From assembly GCF_002906165.1 (NCBI RefSeq), contig NZ_PPCN01000004.1, forward strand, positions 1 through 64,000: a DNA stretch of 64,000 nucleotides. Direction: 5' to 3'. Positions 16,730-24,791 of the stretch are shown in pieces. The DNA is from Roseibium marinum. GTDB lineage: Bacteria; Pseudomonadota; Alphaproteobacteria; Rhizobiales; Stappiaceae. Made by a program: the position numbers and the translations under genes. The notes beneath the pieces were generated by a model. The model was not told the DNA's origin and searched no databases. It was given only the letters and a program-made list of their open reading frames with translations. How positions within the stretch are numbered: the stretch's first letter is position 1; each line of letters begins with the position of its first letter.

Positions 16730-17356
16730 GTGCCCCTTTCACAAAATGCCTGTTCGGAAAACTCCGGAATCACATCCCAGGCTTCCGGACGGGGGGCGGC
16801 ACGCGAGCGGCTCTTGCTCGCCGCGTCAGACCTCTTCTGCAAGCAGGGCATCAATGCGACCGGAGTAGACGCCGTGATCGCTGCCGCGGGAACCGCGAAA
16901 ACAACTCTCTACAAGGCCTTCGGTTCAAAAGAAGGCCTCGTCGAAGCGGTTCTGGAGCGGGAAGGTGAAACCTGGAGAAAATGGTTTGTCGAAGAGGTCG
17001 ACGCCCTGCCCGGCAGTCCCTCGGATAAGCTCGTCCACCTGTTCGATATCCTGAAGAAATGGTTTGCCGAAGAGCACTTCTACGGCTGTCCCTTCATCAA
17101 CGCCGTTGCGGAGCACGACAAGGACGATGACCGCATGCGGGCTATCGCCCTCCGGCACAAGACCGTCGTCCTCGACAAGATCCGCGAGCTGGCCCGTGAG
17201 GCCCGGCCGGAAGATGCCGAGGGACTGACCCATGAACTGGCGCTACTGATCGATGGCGCCATTGTCGCCGCCCTGATCACGCGGGATCCGAATATCGCCG
17301 ATCACGCCCGCAATGCCGCAGCCCGGATCCTGAACAATTACAACTTGAACAGATGA
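16730..17356 (+). CDS. TetR-family transcriptional regulator
   Basis: The N-terminal TetR helix-turn-helix lies at about 46-65 (TGVDAVIAAAGTAKTTLYKA, then FGSKEGL). The C-terminal ligand-binding domain of about 140 residues contains HFYGCPFINAVAEH, a segment found in the TetR subgroup that often controls detoxification operons. The GTG start at 16730 follows GAGAGG. The gene is divergent from the cyanase-containing operon and is its most likely regulator, probably a repressor released by the substrate or a metabolite. Confidence 0.88.
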   Translation: MPLSQNACSENSGITSQASGRGAARERLLLAASDLFCKQGINATGVDAVIAAAGTAKTTLYKAFGSKEGLVEAVLEREGETWRKWFVEEVDALPGSPSDKLVHLFDILKKWFAEEHFYGCPFINAVAEHDKDDDRMRAIALRHKTVVLDKIRELAREARPEDAEGLTHELALLIDGAIVAALITRDPNIADHARNAAARILNNYNLNR

Positions 17357-17440
17357 AGCAGTTGCCTTGACCGGTGCATTGAAAATCACATGCAAGGCGG
17401 GATAGCTGAAAACCCAATTCGGCCAGATCCACCGTCCGTT

Positions 17441-18142
17441 TCAGGTCAAGCTATTGCGCCGATGCGGAAGGGCCTCAATCAACCTGACGGCTGCCGCGAT
17501 ACCGTCGATGACCGGGATCTTGAATTTGTCACTGAGATCTTCGGCAAGATCGGCCATTCCCGCGCAGCCCAGCGCGATGGCGCCGATGTCGTTTTCCGCC
17601 AGGGCCGCCGCGATCTCGGTTTCGATTTTCGATCGCCCTGCACTGCCCTCCTCTTCAAGCGCCAGAACCGGAACCTCCGAGGCACGAACCTGCGCGCACC
17701 GCGCCATCAATCCTGTCTTGCGCAGGTTGTCCTCCAGAACCGGGACGGAAACGGACAGTGTGGTCACGACCGAAAACCGCACGGCACTCAAGGCCGCCAT
17801 GTGATAGGCGGCCTCGCCGATGCCGAGGACCGGAAACGGACACCGCTGCTTGAGCTCCCAAAGGCCGGTATCGTCGAAGCAGGCGATAATGATCGCATCC
17901 ACGTTCTGCGGTCCCGCGAGCCAGTCCTCCACAAGCGCGAACAAGCCGGGAAGAGCCGCTTCCCCATCCTTCCTCCCCTGGATGGCGGCCGGACCGGTGT
18001 GTGGATTGACGGCGGTTATCCGGGTGGACGGACGTGCGGCGGCAATTGCCGCCACCCCGATCTTGGCGGTCATCGAAGCCGTCGTGTTCGGATTGATGAC
18101 CAGAATATGCAGGGGATCCTTGCCGCGAACCATGCCCCTCAC
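17441..18142 (-). CDS. Aspartate/glutamate/hydantoin racemase family protein
   Basis: This 233-residue protein resembles hydantoin racemase and related Asp/Glu racemases. The start is HILVINPNTTASMTAKIG. The two catalytic cysteines lie in IIACFDDTG and IALGCAGMADL. Such enzymes are cofactor-independent and invert a stereocentre by two-base chemistry. The GTG start at 18142 overlaps the upstream permease stop by four bases, with AGGG before it; an ATG at 18133 is an alternative. It is the last gene of the ABC transporter operon, so the imported compound is probably a hydantoin, an amino-acid derivative or a related amide. Confidence 0.85.
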   Translation of the reverse strand: MRGMVRGKDPLHILVINPNTTASMTAKIGVAAIAAARPSTRITAVNPHTGPAAIQGRKDGEAALPGLFALVEDWLAGPQNVDAIIIACFDDTGLWELKQRCPFPVLGIGEAAYHMAALSAVRFSVVTTLSVSVPVLEDNLRKTGLMARCAQVRASEVPVLALEEEGSAGRSKIETEIAAALAENDIGAIALGCAGMADLAEDLSDKFKIPVIDGIAAAVRLIEALPHRRNSLT

Positions 18143-18978
18143 ACCAGCCCTGATCCGGCATCGGAACTGCTCCTGGCCTGACGCTTGCGCATCACGACAA
18201 CGATGGTCAGGAATGTGCCTATGATGAAGAACGAAAACACCGTCGTCAGGGTGCCGAGGGCATAAAGAACCGGCGACGTGACATTGGTCGTCATGCCGAA
18301 GATTTCCAGCGGCAGGGTGTTGTAGGACCCCGCCGTCAGCAGGGTGCGCGCGAATTCATCGTAAGACAGGGTGAAGCCGAACAGGGCGACGCCGATCAGC
18401 ATGGGCGCGATGATCGGCAAAACCACATGACGCACGGTCTGCCAGGGCGACGCTCCAAGATCGCGGGCCGCTTCCTCATAGGATTTGTCGAAACGATTGA
18501 AGACGGCGAACATGATCAAAAGCCCGAACGGCAGCGTCCAGGTCAGTTGCGATCCGAAGCCCGACGTCGCCCAGTGCACTTCCAGATCCAGAATGTTGAA
18601 GATCAGGCCGACACCCAGCGACACCAGGATCGACGGGACGATCAGGCTGGCGATGATCAGGTAGAACAGCACGGAGGATCCGCGAAATTTGCGGCGGAAG
18701 GCCATACCGCCCATGACCGACAGCACCACGGTCACACTCATGACCATCAGTCCAAGCGCGAAGGAGCGGCGGAAGGAGCCCCAGATATCGCCGACCGCCT
18801 GCTGCTCGAACAGATCATGGAACCAGTGGACCGAAACCCCGTTCATCGGAAACGTCAAGCCGCCCCTGGGCCCCTGAAACGACAGGATACCGATGGTGAT
18901 CACCGGGCCGTAAAGAAAGATCACGAAGAGCGCGAAAAAGCCTGCGAGAACATAAAAGGAGCGGGATCTCGGTTCCAT
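18139..18978 (-). CDS. ABC transporter permease (PotC type)
   Basis: The 279-residue inner-membrane protein has about six membrane segments, starting with SFYVLAGFFALFVIFLYGPV. The EAA loop is EEAARDLGASPWQTVRHVVL, and GFTLSYDEFARTLLTAG matches PotC-type spermidine/putrescine permeases. The ATG at 18978 lies two bases after the stop of the first permease gene, and its end overlaps the racemase gene. The longer open frame upstream to 19713 is out of frame with the first permease and is not coding. Confidence 0.9.
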   Translation of the reverse strand: MEPRSRSFYVLAGFFALFVIFLYGPVITIGILSFQGPRGGLTFPMNGVSVHWFHDLFEQQAVGDIWGSFRRSFALGLMVMSVTVVLSVMGGMAFRRKFRGSSVLFYLIIASLIVPSILVSLGVGLIFNILDLEVHWATSGFGSQLTWTLPFGLLIMFAVFNRFDKSYEEAARDLGASPWQTVRHVVLPIIAPMLIGVALFGFTLSYDEFARTLLTAGSYNTLPLEIFGMTTNVTSPVLYALGTLTTVFSFFIIGTFLTIVVVMRKRQARSSSDAGSGLV

Positions 18979-18980
18979 GG

Positions 18981-19859
18981 TCACAGCTCCTTGCGAATGT
19001 CGACAAAGCGCATCATCACACCGATCATCAAGAGGACGGTGCACAGAAGCACCACGGAAGACGCCGCCGCCGCCGGATATTGCAGAAGCGCGATCTCGTT
19101 GGAGATGATCCGGCCGACCGAGGCGCTTTGACCGCCCGACATGTGGCGCACGGTGATGAAATCGCCCATCACCAGGGTCACCACGAAAATCGACCCGATC
19201 ATGATGCCGGGTTTGGCCAGCGGTATGATGACGTTGGTGAGGATCTGCAGGCCGCTTGCACCCGCATCGCGCGCCGCCTCGATCAGGGATTTGTCGATCC
19301 GCATCATGGTGTTGAAAATCGGAACGACCATGAACAGCGCGTAGAGATGCACGAAAGCGAGTACCACCGCGAAATCGGAATAAAGCAGCCATTCCAGCGG
19401 CTCGTCGATGACGCCGAGACCGATCAGGCTGGAGTTGGCGATGCCGTTGCGCCCCAGGAACGGGATCCAGGAAATCATCCGGATGATGTTCGAGGTCCAG
19501 AACGGAATGGTGCACACCAGGAACAGCGCGATCTGTACCGGCAGGGAGCGGACATGAAAGGCGAGGAAATACGCCACGGTAAAGCCGATGACGGCACAGA
19601 AGCACCAGGTCAGCACCATGAATTTCAGCGTCTTCAGATAGGTTGCCCAGGTCACCGCCGACGTCAGGTGGTAGGCGTAGTTGTCGAGAATGAAATCGGG
19701 AAAGAACGACCACTCGTTGAAGTTCCAGAAGCTGACCGTAACGATGGTCAGGATAGGCAGCAGCAGAAAGAACCCGAGAACGCAGGCCAGCGGCGTCACC
19801 AGCATCCAGCTGACGCGTTCGGCCCGTTTCGATGGATCGATCTTTTTTGTTGTCTTCAT
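18981..19859 (-). CDS. ABC transporter permease (PotB type)
   Basis: This 292-residue permease starts at the ATG at 19859 (MKTTKKIDPSKRAERVSWML). It has about six membrane segments, the EAA loop IEAARDAGASGLQILTNVII, and IPFWTSNIIRMISWIPFLGR, which is typical of PotB-type permeases. It pairs with the PotC-type permease immediately downstream. The frame extends to 19979 but would overlap the substrate-binding-protein gene, so the ATG at 19859 is preferred. Confidence 0.9.
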   Translation of the reverse strand: MKTTKKIDPSKRAERVSWMLVTPLACVLGFFLLLPILTIVTVSFWNFNEWSFFPDFILDNYAYHLTSAVTWATYLKTLKFMVLTWCFCAVIGFTVAYFLAFHVRSLPVQIALFLVCTIPFWTSNIIRMISWIPFLGRNGIANSSLIGLGVIDEPLEWLLYSDFAVVLAFVHLYALFMVVPIFNTMMRIDKSLIEAARDAGASGLQILTNVIIPLAKPGIMIGSIFVVTLVMGDFITVRHMSGGQSASVGRIISNEIALLQYPAAAASSVVLLCTVLLMIGVMMRFVDIRKEL

Positions 19860-19902
19860 GAGGTCAGGTCTGCCCGGAAGGTTTGATGCCCCTGTCGAGG
19901 GC

Positions 19903-19929
19903 CCCTGCCCGGCACAGCGCCGGACAGGG
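19903..19929 (-). promoter_or_regulatory. Hairpin between binding-protein and permease genes
   Basis: The imperfect stem CCCTGcCCGGC / GCCGGaCAGGG has a 5-base loop and lies directly downstream of the solute-binding-protein stop. Stem-loops at this position commonly protect the upstream mRNA, so that the binding protein is made in excess over the permeases. Confidence 0.55.
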
Positions 19930-19954
19930 AAAGCTGGAGTTCTCGTTGCAGCGG

Positions 19955-21247
19955 TCAGGCGGCGATGAACTCGTTCCACTTGCGGACCATGTAACGGTTT
20001 TCGTCCATGACCGCGTTCCAGCAGGCAACGGAGCCCATGCGGTCGTAGAAGGAACCGCCATCGCGCACGGCACCGGCTTTTTCCATGACATCGCCGAACG
20101 GGTTCTTGATTTCACCTTCGGCAGGCTTGCCTTCGAACCAGAAGCCCCACTCGTCCTCGGTCATGAAGTTCTTGGAGGTTTCCGGCACGGCGGAATAATA
20201 GCCCTGACGCATCAGGAAGCCGCCGACCCAGCCGTCGAGATACCAGTTGATGTACTCATAGGCCGCGTCCAGCTCGAGGCCGGACAGGTTCTTGGAAAGA
20301 CCGAGACCGCCGCCCCAGGACCGGTAGCCTTCCTTCAGCGGCTGATAGACGCAAGGAATACCCTTGGCGCGCACGGCGGTGATCGCCGGCGACCACATGG
20401 ACTGGATCACCACCTCACCGGAGGCCATCAGGTTGACGCTCTCGTCGAAGGATTTCCAGAAAGCGCGGAACTGACCGTTCTTCTTGGCTTCCGTGAAGAT
20501 GCCGAGCGTCTTGTCGATCTCTTCCTTGGTCATGTTGCCCTTGTCGGGATAGGTGTATTCGCCCATGGCTTCGACAACCATGGCCATGTCCATGATGCCG
20601 ATGGAGGAGATATCGAGGATGGAAGCCTTGCCCTTGAACTCCGGGTTCAGCAGCTCGGCCCATGTGTCGATCGGACGACCGATGAGATCCGGGCGAATGC
20701 CAAGCGTATCGGCGTTGTAGATGGTCGGGATCAGCGTCATCCAGCCGGATTCTTCCTGAACGAAATCCGTGCCGTCCGGGCCCGAGGTAAAGCCGACCGT
20801 GTGCGGCGCCGTGCCCTGGGCGATAACGCTTTCCGGGGTCAGCTTGCCGCTTTTGAAGGTGCCTACAATCTTGTCGTAGTTCTTGATCTTGGAGGTGTCC
20901 ATCGCCTGAAGGTTGCCGGCGCCCCAGACCTTCTTGCAGATCCAGTATTCGATGTCGGCGATATCGAAGGATTTTGGCTGGGTGGCCGCACGCTGGGTCA
21001 CGCTGTCGCTGTCGAGCGCGGTCATCTCCAGTGTAAAGCCAAGGTCTTCCCTCACCTTGGCTGCAACTTCATTGATATTGGAAACACCGGTCCCGAACTG
21101 GCGCAGTGTCACATCCTTGATGTTCTGCGCCCAGATGGTCGGAAAGCCGGTCACGGCTCCGGATCCGATGGCGGCACCCGCGGCGGCGGCGCTGCCTTTC
21201 AGGATGCTGCGACGGCTGATGCCTTTGGTGTCTAGCTTCTTTGTCAT
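19955..21247 (-). CDS. ABC transporter substrate-binding protein (PotD-like), Tat-exported
   Basis: The 430-residue protein starts with a twin-arginine signal peptide (SRRSILKGSAAAAGAAIGSG). The mature part has the extracellular solute-binding family 1/8 pattern: SFDIADIEYWICKKVWGAGN, IYNADTLGIRPDL, GKASILDISSIGI, and SWGGGLGLSKNLSG in the ligand-pocket region. PotD-like proteins bind polyamines and a range of other small molecules. The racemase in the operon argues against a plain polyamine. It is the second gene of the operon, after the ATPase. Confidence 0.88.
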   Translation of the reverse strand: MTKKLDTKGISRRSILKGSAAAAGAAIGSGAVTGFPTIWAQNIKDVTLRQFGTGVSNINEVAAKVREDLGFTLEMTALDSDSVTQRAATQPKSFDIADIEYWICKKVWGAGNLQAMDTSKIKNYDKIVGTFKSGKLTPESVIAQGTAPHTVGFTSGPDGTDFVQEESGWMTLIPTIYNADTLGIRPDLIGRPIDTWAELLNPEFKGKASILDISSIGIMDMAMVVEAMGEYTYPDKGNMTKEEIDKTLGIFTEAKKNGQFRAFWKSFDESVNLMASGEVVIQSMWSPAITAVRAKGIPCVYQPLKEGYRSWGGGLGLSKNLSGLELDAAYEYINWYLDGWVGGFLMRQGYYSAVPETSKNFMTEDEWGFWFEGKPAEGEIKNPFGDVMEKAGAVRDGGSFYDRMGSVACWNAVMDENRYMVRKWNEFIAA

Positions 21248-21312
21248 GCGTTTCTGCTCCTGTTCCCTGAAAAGGATTTGTTCCGGCGTCCCCTGCCGGC
21301 GTTTCAGACGGC

Positions 21313-22305
21313 TTACACCGCCAAGGCGTGGGCATCCTCAGCCTTCCACGCGAGGAAGACGGTGGTGCCGATTTCAATCGGATCTGTGAAAAAATCCGTA
21401 TCCGACAAGGCAGCCGTCAGATCGCCCGCGCAGCCTGCATCGAGTGCCAGATTGACTGACGACCCGAGATATTCGACGTCCCTGACGGCGGCGGTCAGCA
21501 TTGCTCCGCCTTCGCCGGCCTGTCGTTTGACGTCCAGTTTGTCCGCTCTGACGGCAACGGCCTCGCCGCCGACCCGCAAAACGTTGTGACCACCTATGAA
21601 CCTGGCAACGAATTCAGTCGTCGGCGCATTGAAGACGTCCCGGGGAGAGCCGGCCTGTTCAATTTTCCCGCCATTCATGACGATTATGTCGTCGGCCAGC
21701 GCCAGAGCTTCGTCCTGGGAATGGGTCACGTGGATGAAGGAAATTCCAAGTTCACGCTGCAACCGCTTCAGTTCCAGCCGCATCTTGATGCGCAGAAAGG
21801 GATCGAGCGCCGACAACGGCTCATCGAGAAGAAGCACGGAAGGTTCGGTGATCAATGCCCGCGCCAATGCAACACGCTGCTGCTGGCCGCCGGAAAGCTG
21901 ATCGGGAAGCCGATCCGCATAGGACACCATGTCGACCAGATCGAGCAGCTCCATCGCCCGCTTCCGGCGCACCGATTTCTCGATACCCTTCATTTTCTGG
22001 GAAAAGGCCACGTTGTCCGTAACGCTGATATGCGGAAACAATGCGTAATTCTGAAACATCATGGCCGTGCCGCGGCTGGCGGGTGGGCGATCGGTGATGT
22101 TGACATCGCCCAGAAGAATATCGCCCTCACTGACCTGTTCGTGGCCAGCGATCATCCGCAATGTCGACGATTTTCCGCAGCCGGACGGACCGAGCAGGCA
22201 CGAGTAGGTTCCTGACCTGAAAGTGTGATCGATGGCGGCCACCGCCACGGTTTCACCGTACCGCTTGGTGGTCGCGACAAGTTCCAGGTCAAGTGCTTTG
22301 CTCAT
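21313..22305 (-). CDS. ABC transporter ATP-binding protein (PotA/FbpC type)
   Basis: The 330-residue ATPase has Walker A GPSGCGKS (39-46), the Q-loop in MMFQNYALFPHISV, the signature LSGGQQQRVALARAL, Walker B LLLDEPLSALD, and a C-terminal TOBE-like regulatory domain from about residue 240. It is the first gene of a five-gene operon (ATPase, binding protein, two permeases, racemase). The ATG at 22305 was chosen because the family start (LELVATTKRYGETVAV) follows directly; the frame extends to 22356. The promoter region is shared with the divergent GntR gene. Confidence 0.9.
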   Translation of the reverse strand: MSKALDLELVATTKRYGETVAVAAIDHTFRSGTYSCLLGPSGCGKSSTLRMIAGHEQVSEGDILLGDVNITDRPPASRGTAMMFQNYALFPHISVTDNVAFSQKMKGIEKSVRRKRAMELLDLVDMVSYADRLPDQLSGGQQQRVALARALITEPSVLLLDEPLSALDPFLRIKMRLELKRLQRELGISFIHVTHSQDEALALADDIIVMNGGKIEQAGSPRDVFNAPTTEFVARFIGGHNVLRVGGEAVAVRADKLDVKRQAGEGGAMLTAAVRDVEYLGSSVNLALDAGCAGDLTAALSDTDFFTDPIEIGTTVFLAWKAEDAHALAV

Positions 22306-22477
22306 ATGCTCGGTTCTCGGGTCGCCTGACGATTTCGCCAGCTCCTTCGCAATCACCGTGCCAGATTATTTTTTTCGCGGAATTCCGCTATTCATGAGCC
22401 AAATTGTTCTGATCAACACCTCGGCGGAAAAGTTGAAGTGCACAGTTTCTAATCATATCGAATACATTATGCACAAT

Positions 22478-22491
22478 AATTGTATACAATT
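22478..22491. promoter_or_regulatory. Perfect palindrome AATTGTATACAATT, likely GntR operator
   Basis: A 14-bp perfect palindrome with the TTGTATACAA core lies in the AT-rich region between the divergent importer operon and the GntR regulator gene. FadR/VanR-group GntR proteins bind sites of this kind. Its location allows repression of both units, including autoregulation. Confidence 0.7.
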
Positions 22492-22575
22492 TTGATTGTA
22501 CCTGCGAATGACGTAGGTATGATGGCGGCACAACAACATTCAGCCTGCTTAATAGGCCATGCAGAACGTAGTTTG

Positions 22576-23295
22576 ATGCCCGACAGAAAAGACGCACACC
22601 GCCTCCATGACCTGTTCCAGCTCCCGCAAGGACGAACACTCGATATTTGCCTGAAGATTCACGGCGCGATATTGGAACATCGTCTCGCACCGGGAACGAA
22701 ACTGTCTGAAGATGAAGTCGGTGAGATCTATGGCGCCAGTCGCACGGTTGTGCGTGCGGCCCTTCAGGCATTGGCTCATACGGGGCTGGTCGCGATTGAA
22801 AAAAATCGCGGTGCGTTTGTCGCAAAGCCCAGCATTCGCGAAGCGCATGAGATCTTTGAAGCCCGGGCGCTCATAGAGCCGAGAGTTGCCCGCATGGCGG
22901 CCAAAGCGGTCACCGGGAAGGATCTCGCACGTTTGCAGGCCCATATCGATGCGGAACACCAGGCCCTGCATGCCGGAGACATGGGCAAGGCCCTGTTTCT
23001 ATCGGGCGCATTTCACACGACGATTGCCGACATTGCGGACCAGCAGGTTCTGGCCCGTATGGTCCGGTCCCTCATTTCCCGGTCCTCTTTGATCATCGCC
23101 ATGTACTGGAAACGCCCGGACACGGCCTGCGAAAGCCACTCACACCATGCATTGATGAAAGCTTTCGCCGAACATGACAGCGATGCGGCGGAAGAAATCC
23201 AGAAAAGTCATTTGATCGATCTTCATTCAGGCCTCAACCTGGTCGAAGTCCGGCAGCAGAACGATTCCTTGAAAGACATCCTTCGAGCAGGATGA
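22576..23295 (+). CDS. GntR-family regulator with FCD domain
   Basis: The protein is 239 residues from the ATG at 22576. The winged helix occupies about 18-85 (ILEHRLAPGTKLSEDEVGEI, SRTVVRAALQALAHTGLV) and the helical FCD ligand/metal-binding domain about 95-230, including HTTIADIAD and the histidine-rich SHSHHALMKAF. An upstream ATG at 22522 is possible; neither start has a strong Shine-Dalgarno. The gene is divergent from the PotABCD-type operon and presumably regulates it through the palindrome at 22478. The effector is unknown, probably the imported compound. Confidence 0.88.
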   Translation: MPDRKDAHRLHDLFQLPQGRTLDICLKIHGAILEHRLAPGTKLSEDEVGEIYGASRTVVRAALQALAHTGLVAIEKNRGAFVAKPSIREAHEIFEARALIEPRVARMAAKAVTGKDLARLQAHIDAEHQALHAGDMGKALFLSGAFHTTIADIADQQVLARMVRSLISRSSLIIAMYWKRPDTACESHSHHALMKAFAEHDSDAAEEIQKSHLIDLHSGLNLVEVRQQNDSLKDILRAG

Positions 23296-23334
23296 CGGTT
23301 CAGGTTTTCCCGTACTTTCCACCAGGAAGCAGCG

Positions 23335-23769
23335 TCACTTGGACATGGCGAGCACATGGTACATGTCCCGGTGCAGAAACCATTCGCCGTTCACCTTCTT
23401 CCAGATGTGCATGGACCGGCCGGTGATGGTCTGCGTGTTGAACGCGACCAGCGTCTCGCCGATCTCGATGGCAGTATCTTCACTGGTCTGGTCGATCTCG
23501 ATCACGCGGTATTTGAGGCCAGCGACACCATTTGCAAACGCATTCGCGTAATGCGCCGCAATCGCCGGACGCCCGATAAGGGCTTTGCCCTGGGGCGGAA
23601 GAAGCGCACCTTTTTCAGCGTAGAAACCGGAAATGACCTCGGCATCCTTGGCGTTGTAGGCCTCGGTGAAGGCGGCCATTCTTGTCACGATGGGATTGTC
23701 CTGAGATTGGGCAGGACCGCAGACCGTCACGGCAATCAGGATAAAAAGACAGAAACGAATAATCGACAT
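23335..23769 (-). CDS. Exported SnoaL/NTF2-like protein
   Basis: The 144-residue protein has a signal peptide (MSIIRFCLFILIAVTVCGPAQSQ) and one NTF2-like domain of the DUF4440/SnoaL type. Supporting segments are MAAFTEAYNAKDAEVISGFY, EKGALLPPQGKALIGRPAI, and an ending with MHIWKKVNGEWFLHRDMY. This fold forms a conical pocket used for small-molecule binding or isomerisation. No catalytic residue can be assigned. GGAGTG precedes the ATG. It appears to be a single-gene unit. Confidence 0.8.
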   Translation of the reverse strand: MSIIRFCLFILIAVTVCGPAQSQDNPIVTRMAAFTEAYNAKDAEVISGFYAEKGALLPPQGKALIGRPAIAAHYANAFANGVAGLKYRVIEIDQTSEDTAIEIGETLVAFNTQTITGRSMHIWKKVNGEWFLHRDMYHVLAMSK

Positions 23770-23936
23770 TGTTCACTCCAATTCATGTGGCCTGTCCAGC
23801 AGGTAAATGTAATCGCGTCGGTAATATTTTTTGAATATATGTCGGGAGTGACCTGTCCTTCCCGAGTTCGTTCCTCGCTTTCAAGTCAGCTCGGCGCGCG
23901 TTCGGCAAGGGTCTGATCCTCTTGATAGTCCCCGGA

Positions 23937-23954
23937 CCGCGGCATGTGCCGCGG
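23937..23954. terminator. Short GC-rich hairpin after the LysM gene
   Basis: CCGCGGCA and TGCCGCGG form a perfect 8-bp stem with a 2-base loop 15 bases beyond the LysM stop on the minus strand. It may end the transcript, but there is no T-run. Confidence 0.4.
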
Positions 23955-23969
23955 CCTGGAACAATGCCC

Positions 23970-24404
23970 TTAAAGGGCGGGAATGCGCAGGACCTGGCCC
24001 GGGTAGATCTTGTCCGGATGGGACAGCATCGGCTTGTTGGCCTCGAAGATCGCCTGATACTTGGAACCGTTGCCATAGGCCTTTTCAGCGACTGCCCAGA
24101 GCGTGTCGCCCTTTTCGACCCTGTGGAAGGTCGCTTGTGGCTCGCTGGTCTCGACCGTAATCTCCTCTTCGACCTTGCCGATACCCAGAACGTTTCCGGC
24201 GGCGAGGATCAGCTTTTCGCGCGCTTCCTGCGTCGGCGCCGCCCCTGCGATCTTGACCGTATCGCCGTTCACCTCGACCTTGACGTCGCCGTCCAGTCCG
24301 AGCGCGGCAACTTCCTTTTCGATGGCATCGGCGCTCGCTGCCGGCGCTTCATCGTCGCCGAAAAGCTTTTTGCCGGCATCCGTTACGAAATCGAAGAAAC
24401 CCAT
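23970..24404 (-). CDS. BON and LysM domain protein (YgaU/Kbp-like)
   Basis: The 144-residue cytoplasmic protein begins MGFFDFVTDAGKKLFGDDE, typical of the LysM/BON protein Kbp (YgaU). The BON domain lies at about 25-85 (EVAALGLDGDVKVEVNGDTV) and the LysM domain at about 92-142 (FHRVEKGDTLWAVAEKAYG, PGQVLRIP). The E. coli homologue is a potassium-binding stress protein and lacks a signal peptide, as here. AAAAGGAAAA precedes the ATG. It is probably a single-gene stress-responsive unit. Confidence 0.9.
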   Translation of the reverse strand: MGFFDFVTDAGKKLFGDDEAPAASADAIEKEVAALGLDGDVKVEVNGDTVKIAGAAPTQEAREKLILAAGNVLGIGKVEEEITVETSEPQATFHRVEKGDTLWAVAEKAYGNGSKYQAIFEANKPMLSHPDKIYPGQVLRIPAL

Positions 24405-24791
24405 GTCTTTTTCCTTTTAAACGTGCACATGCGAAAACCTGCCAATCCACCTGAATGGAGGCAATTTCACGTAACGGAATCATATTGCAGAATTGTGGAG
24501 TGTACGGAAAGAAATTTACGCCCCGCGTCCTGAGTGATCTTGGATTCAAGACGCACGCGGCCGAGCCGGTTCCGACAGACGGCACATTTGAGTATGTCAC
24601 CTGTCCGCTTAAGCTCCCTGACCCGAACCAGCTCCTTTTTCATAAGGCCGTGCTCCAACGAACGCACAATCCCAATCATGGCTGCCGCTCCCGATTGCTG
24701 CAAAAAACGCAATTAACTATCGCTTTATTGCAATTGTTGGAAGTCCCCGGCCCGCTTAGTCTACCGCCTGAACTCATGGGAGGAGTACAAG
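24405..24791. other. Intergenic region upstream of the peptide-type importer
   Basis: This 387-base region has no convincing gene; the plus-strand frame through it lacks a ribosome binding site and recognisable protein. The last 100 bases are AT-richer, with paired GCAAT/ATTGC elements around 24713-24735, and probably contain the importer promoter. A LysR site there is possible but cannot be confirmed. Confidence 0.5.

Noticed and set aside
18979..19713. N-terminal extension of the PotC-type permease (524 residues in total)
   Set aside because: This part is the out-of-frame shadow of the PotB-type permease gene. The permease fold starts at the ATG at 18978.
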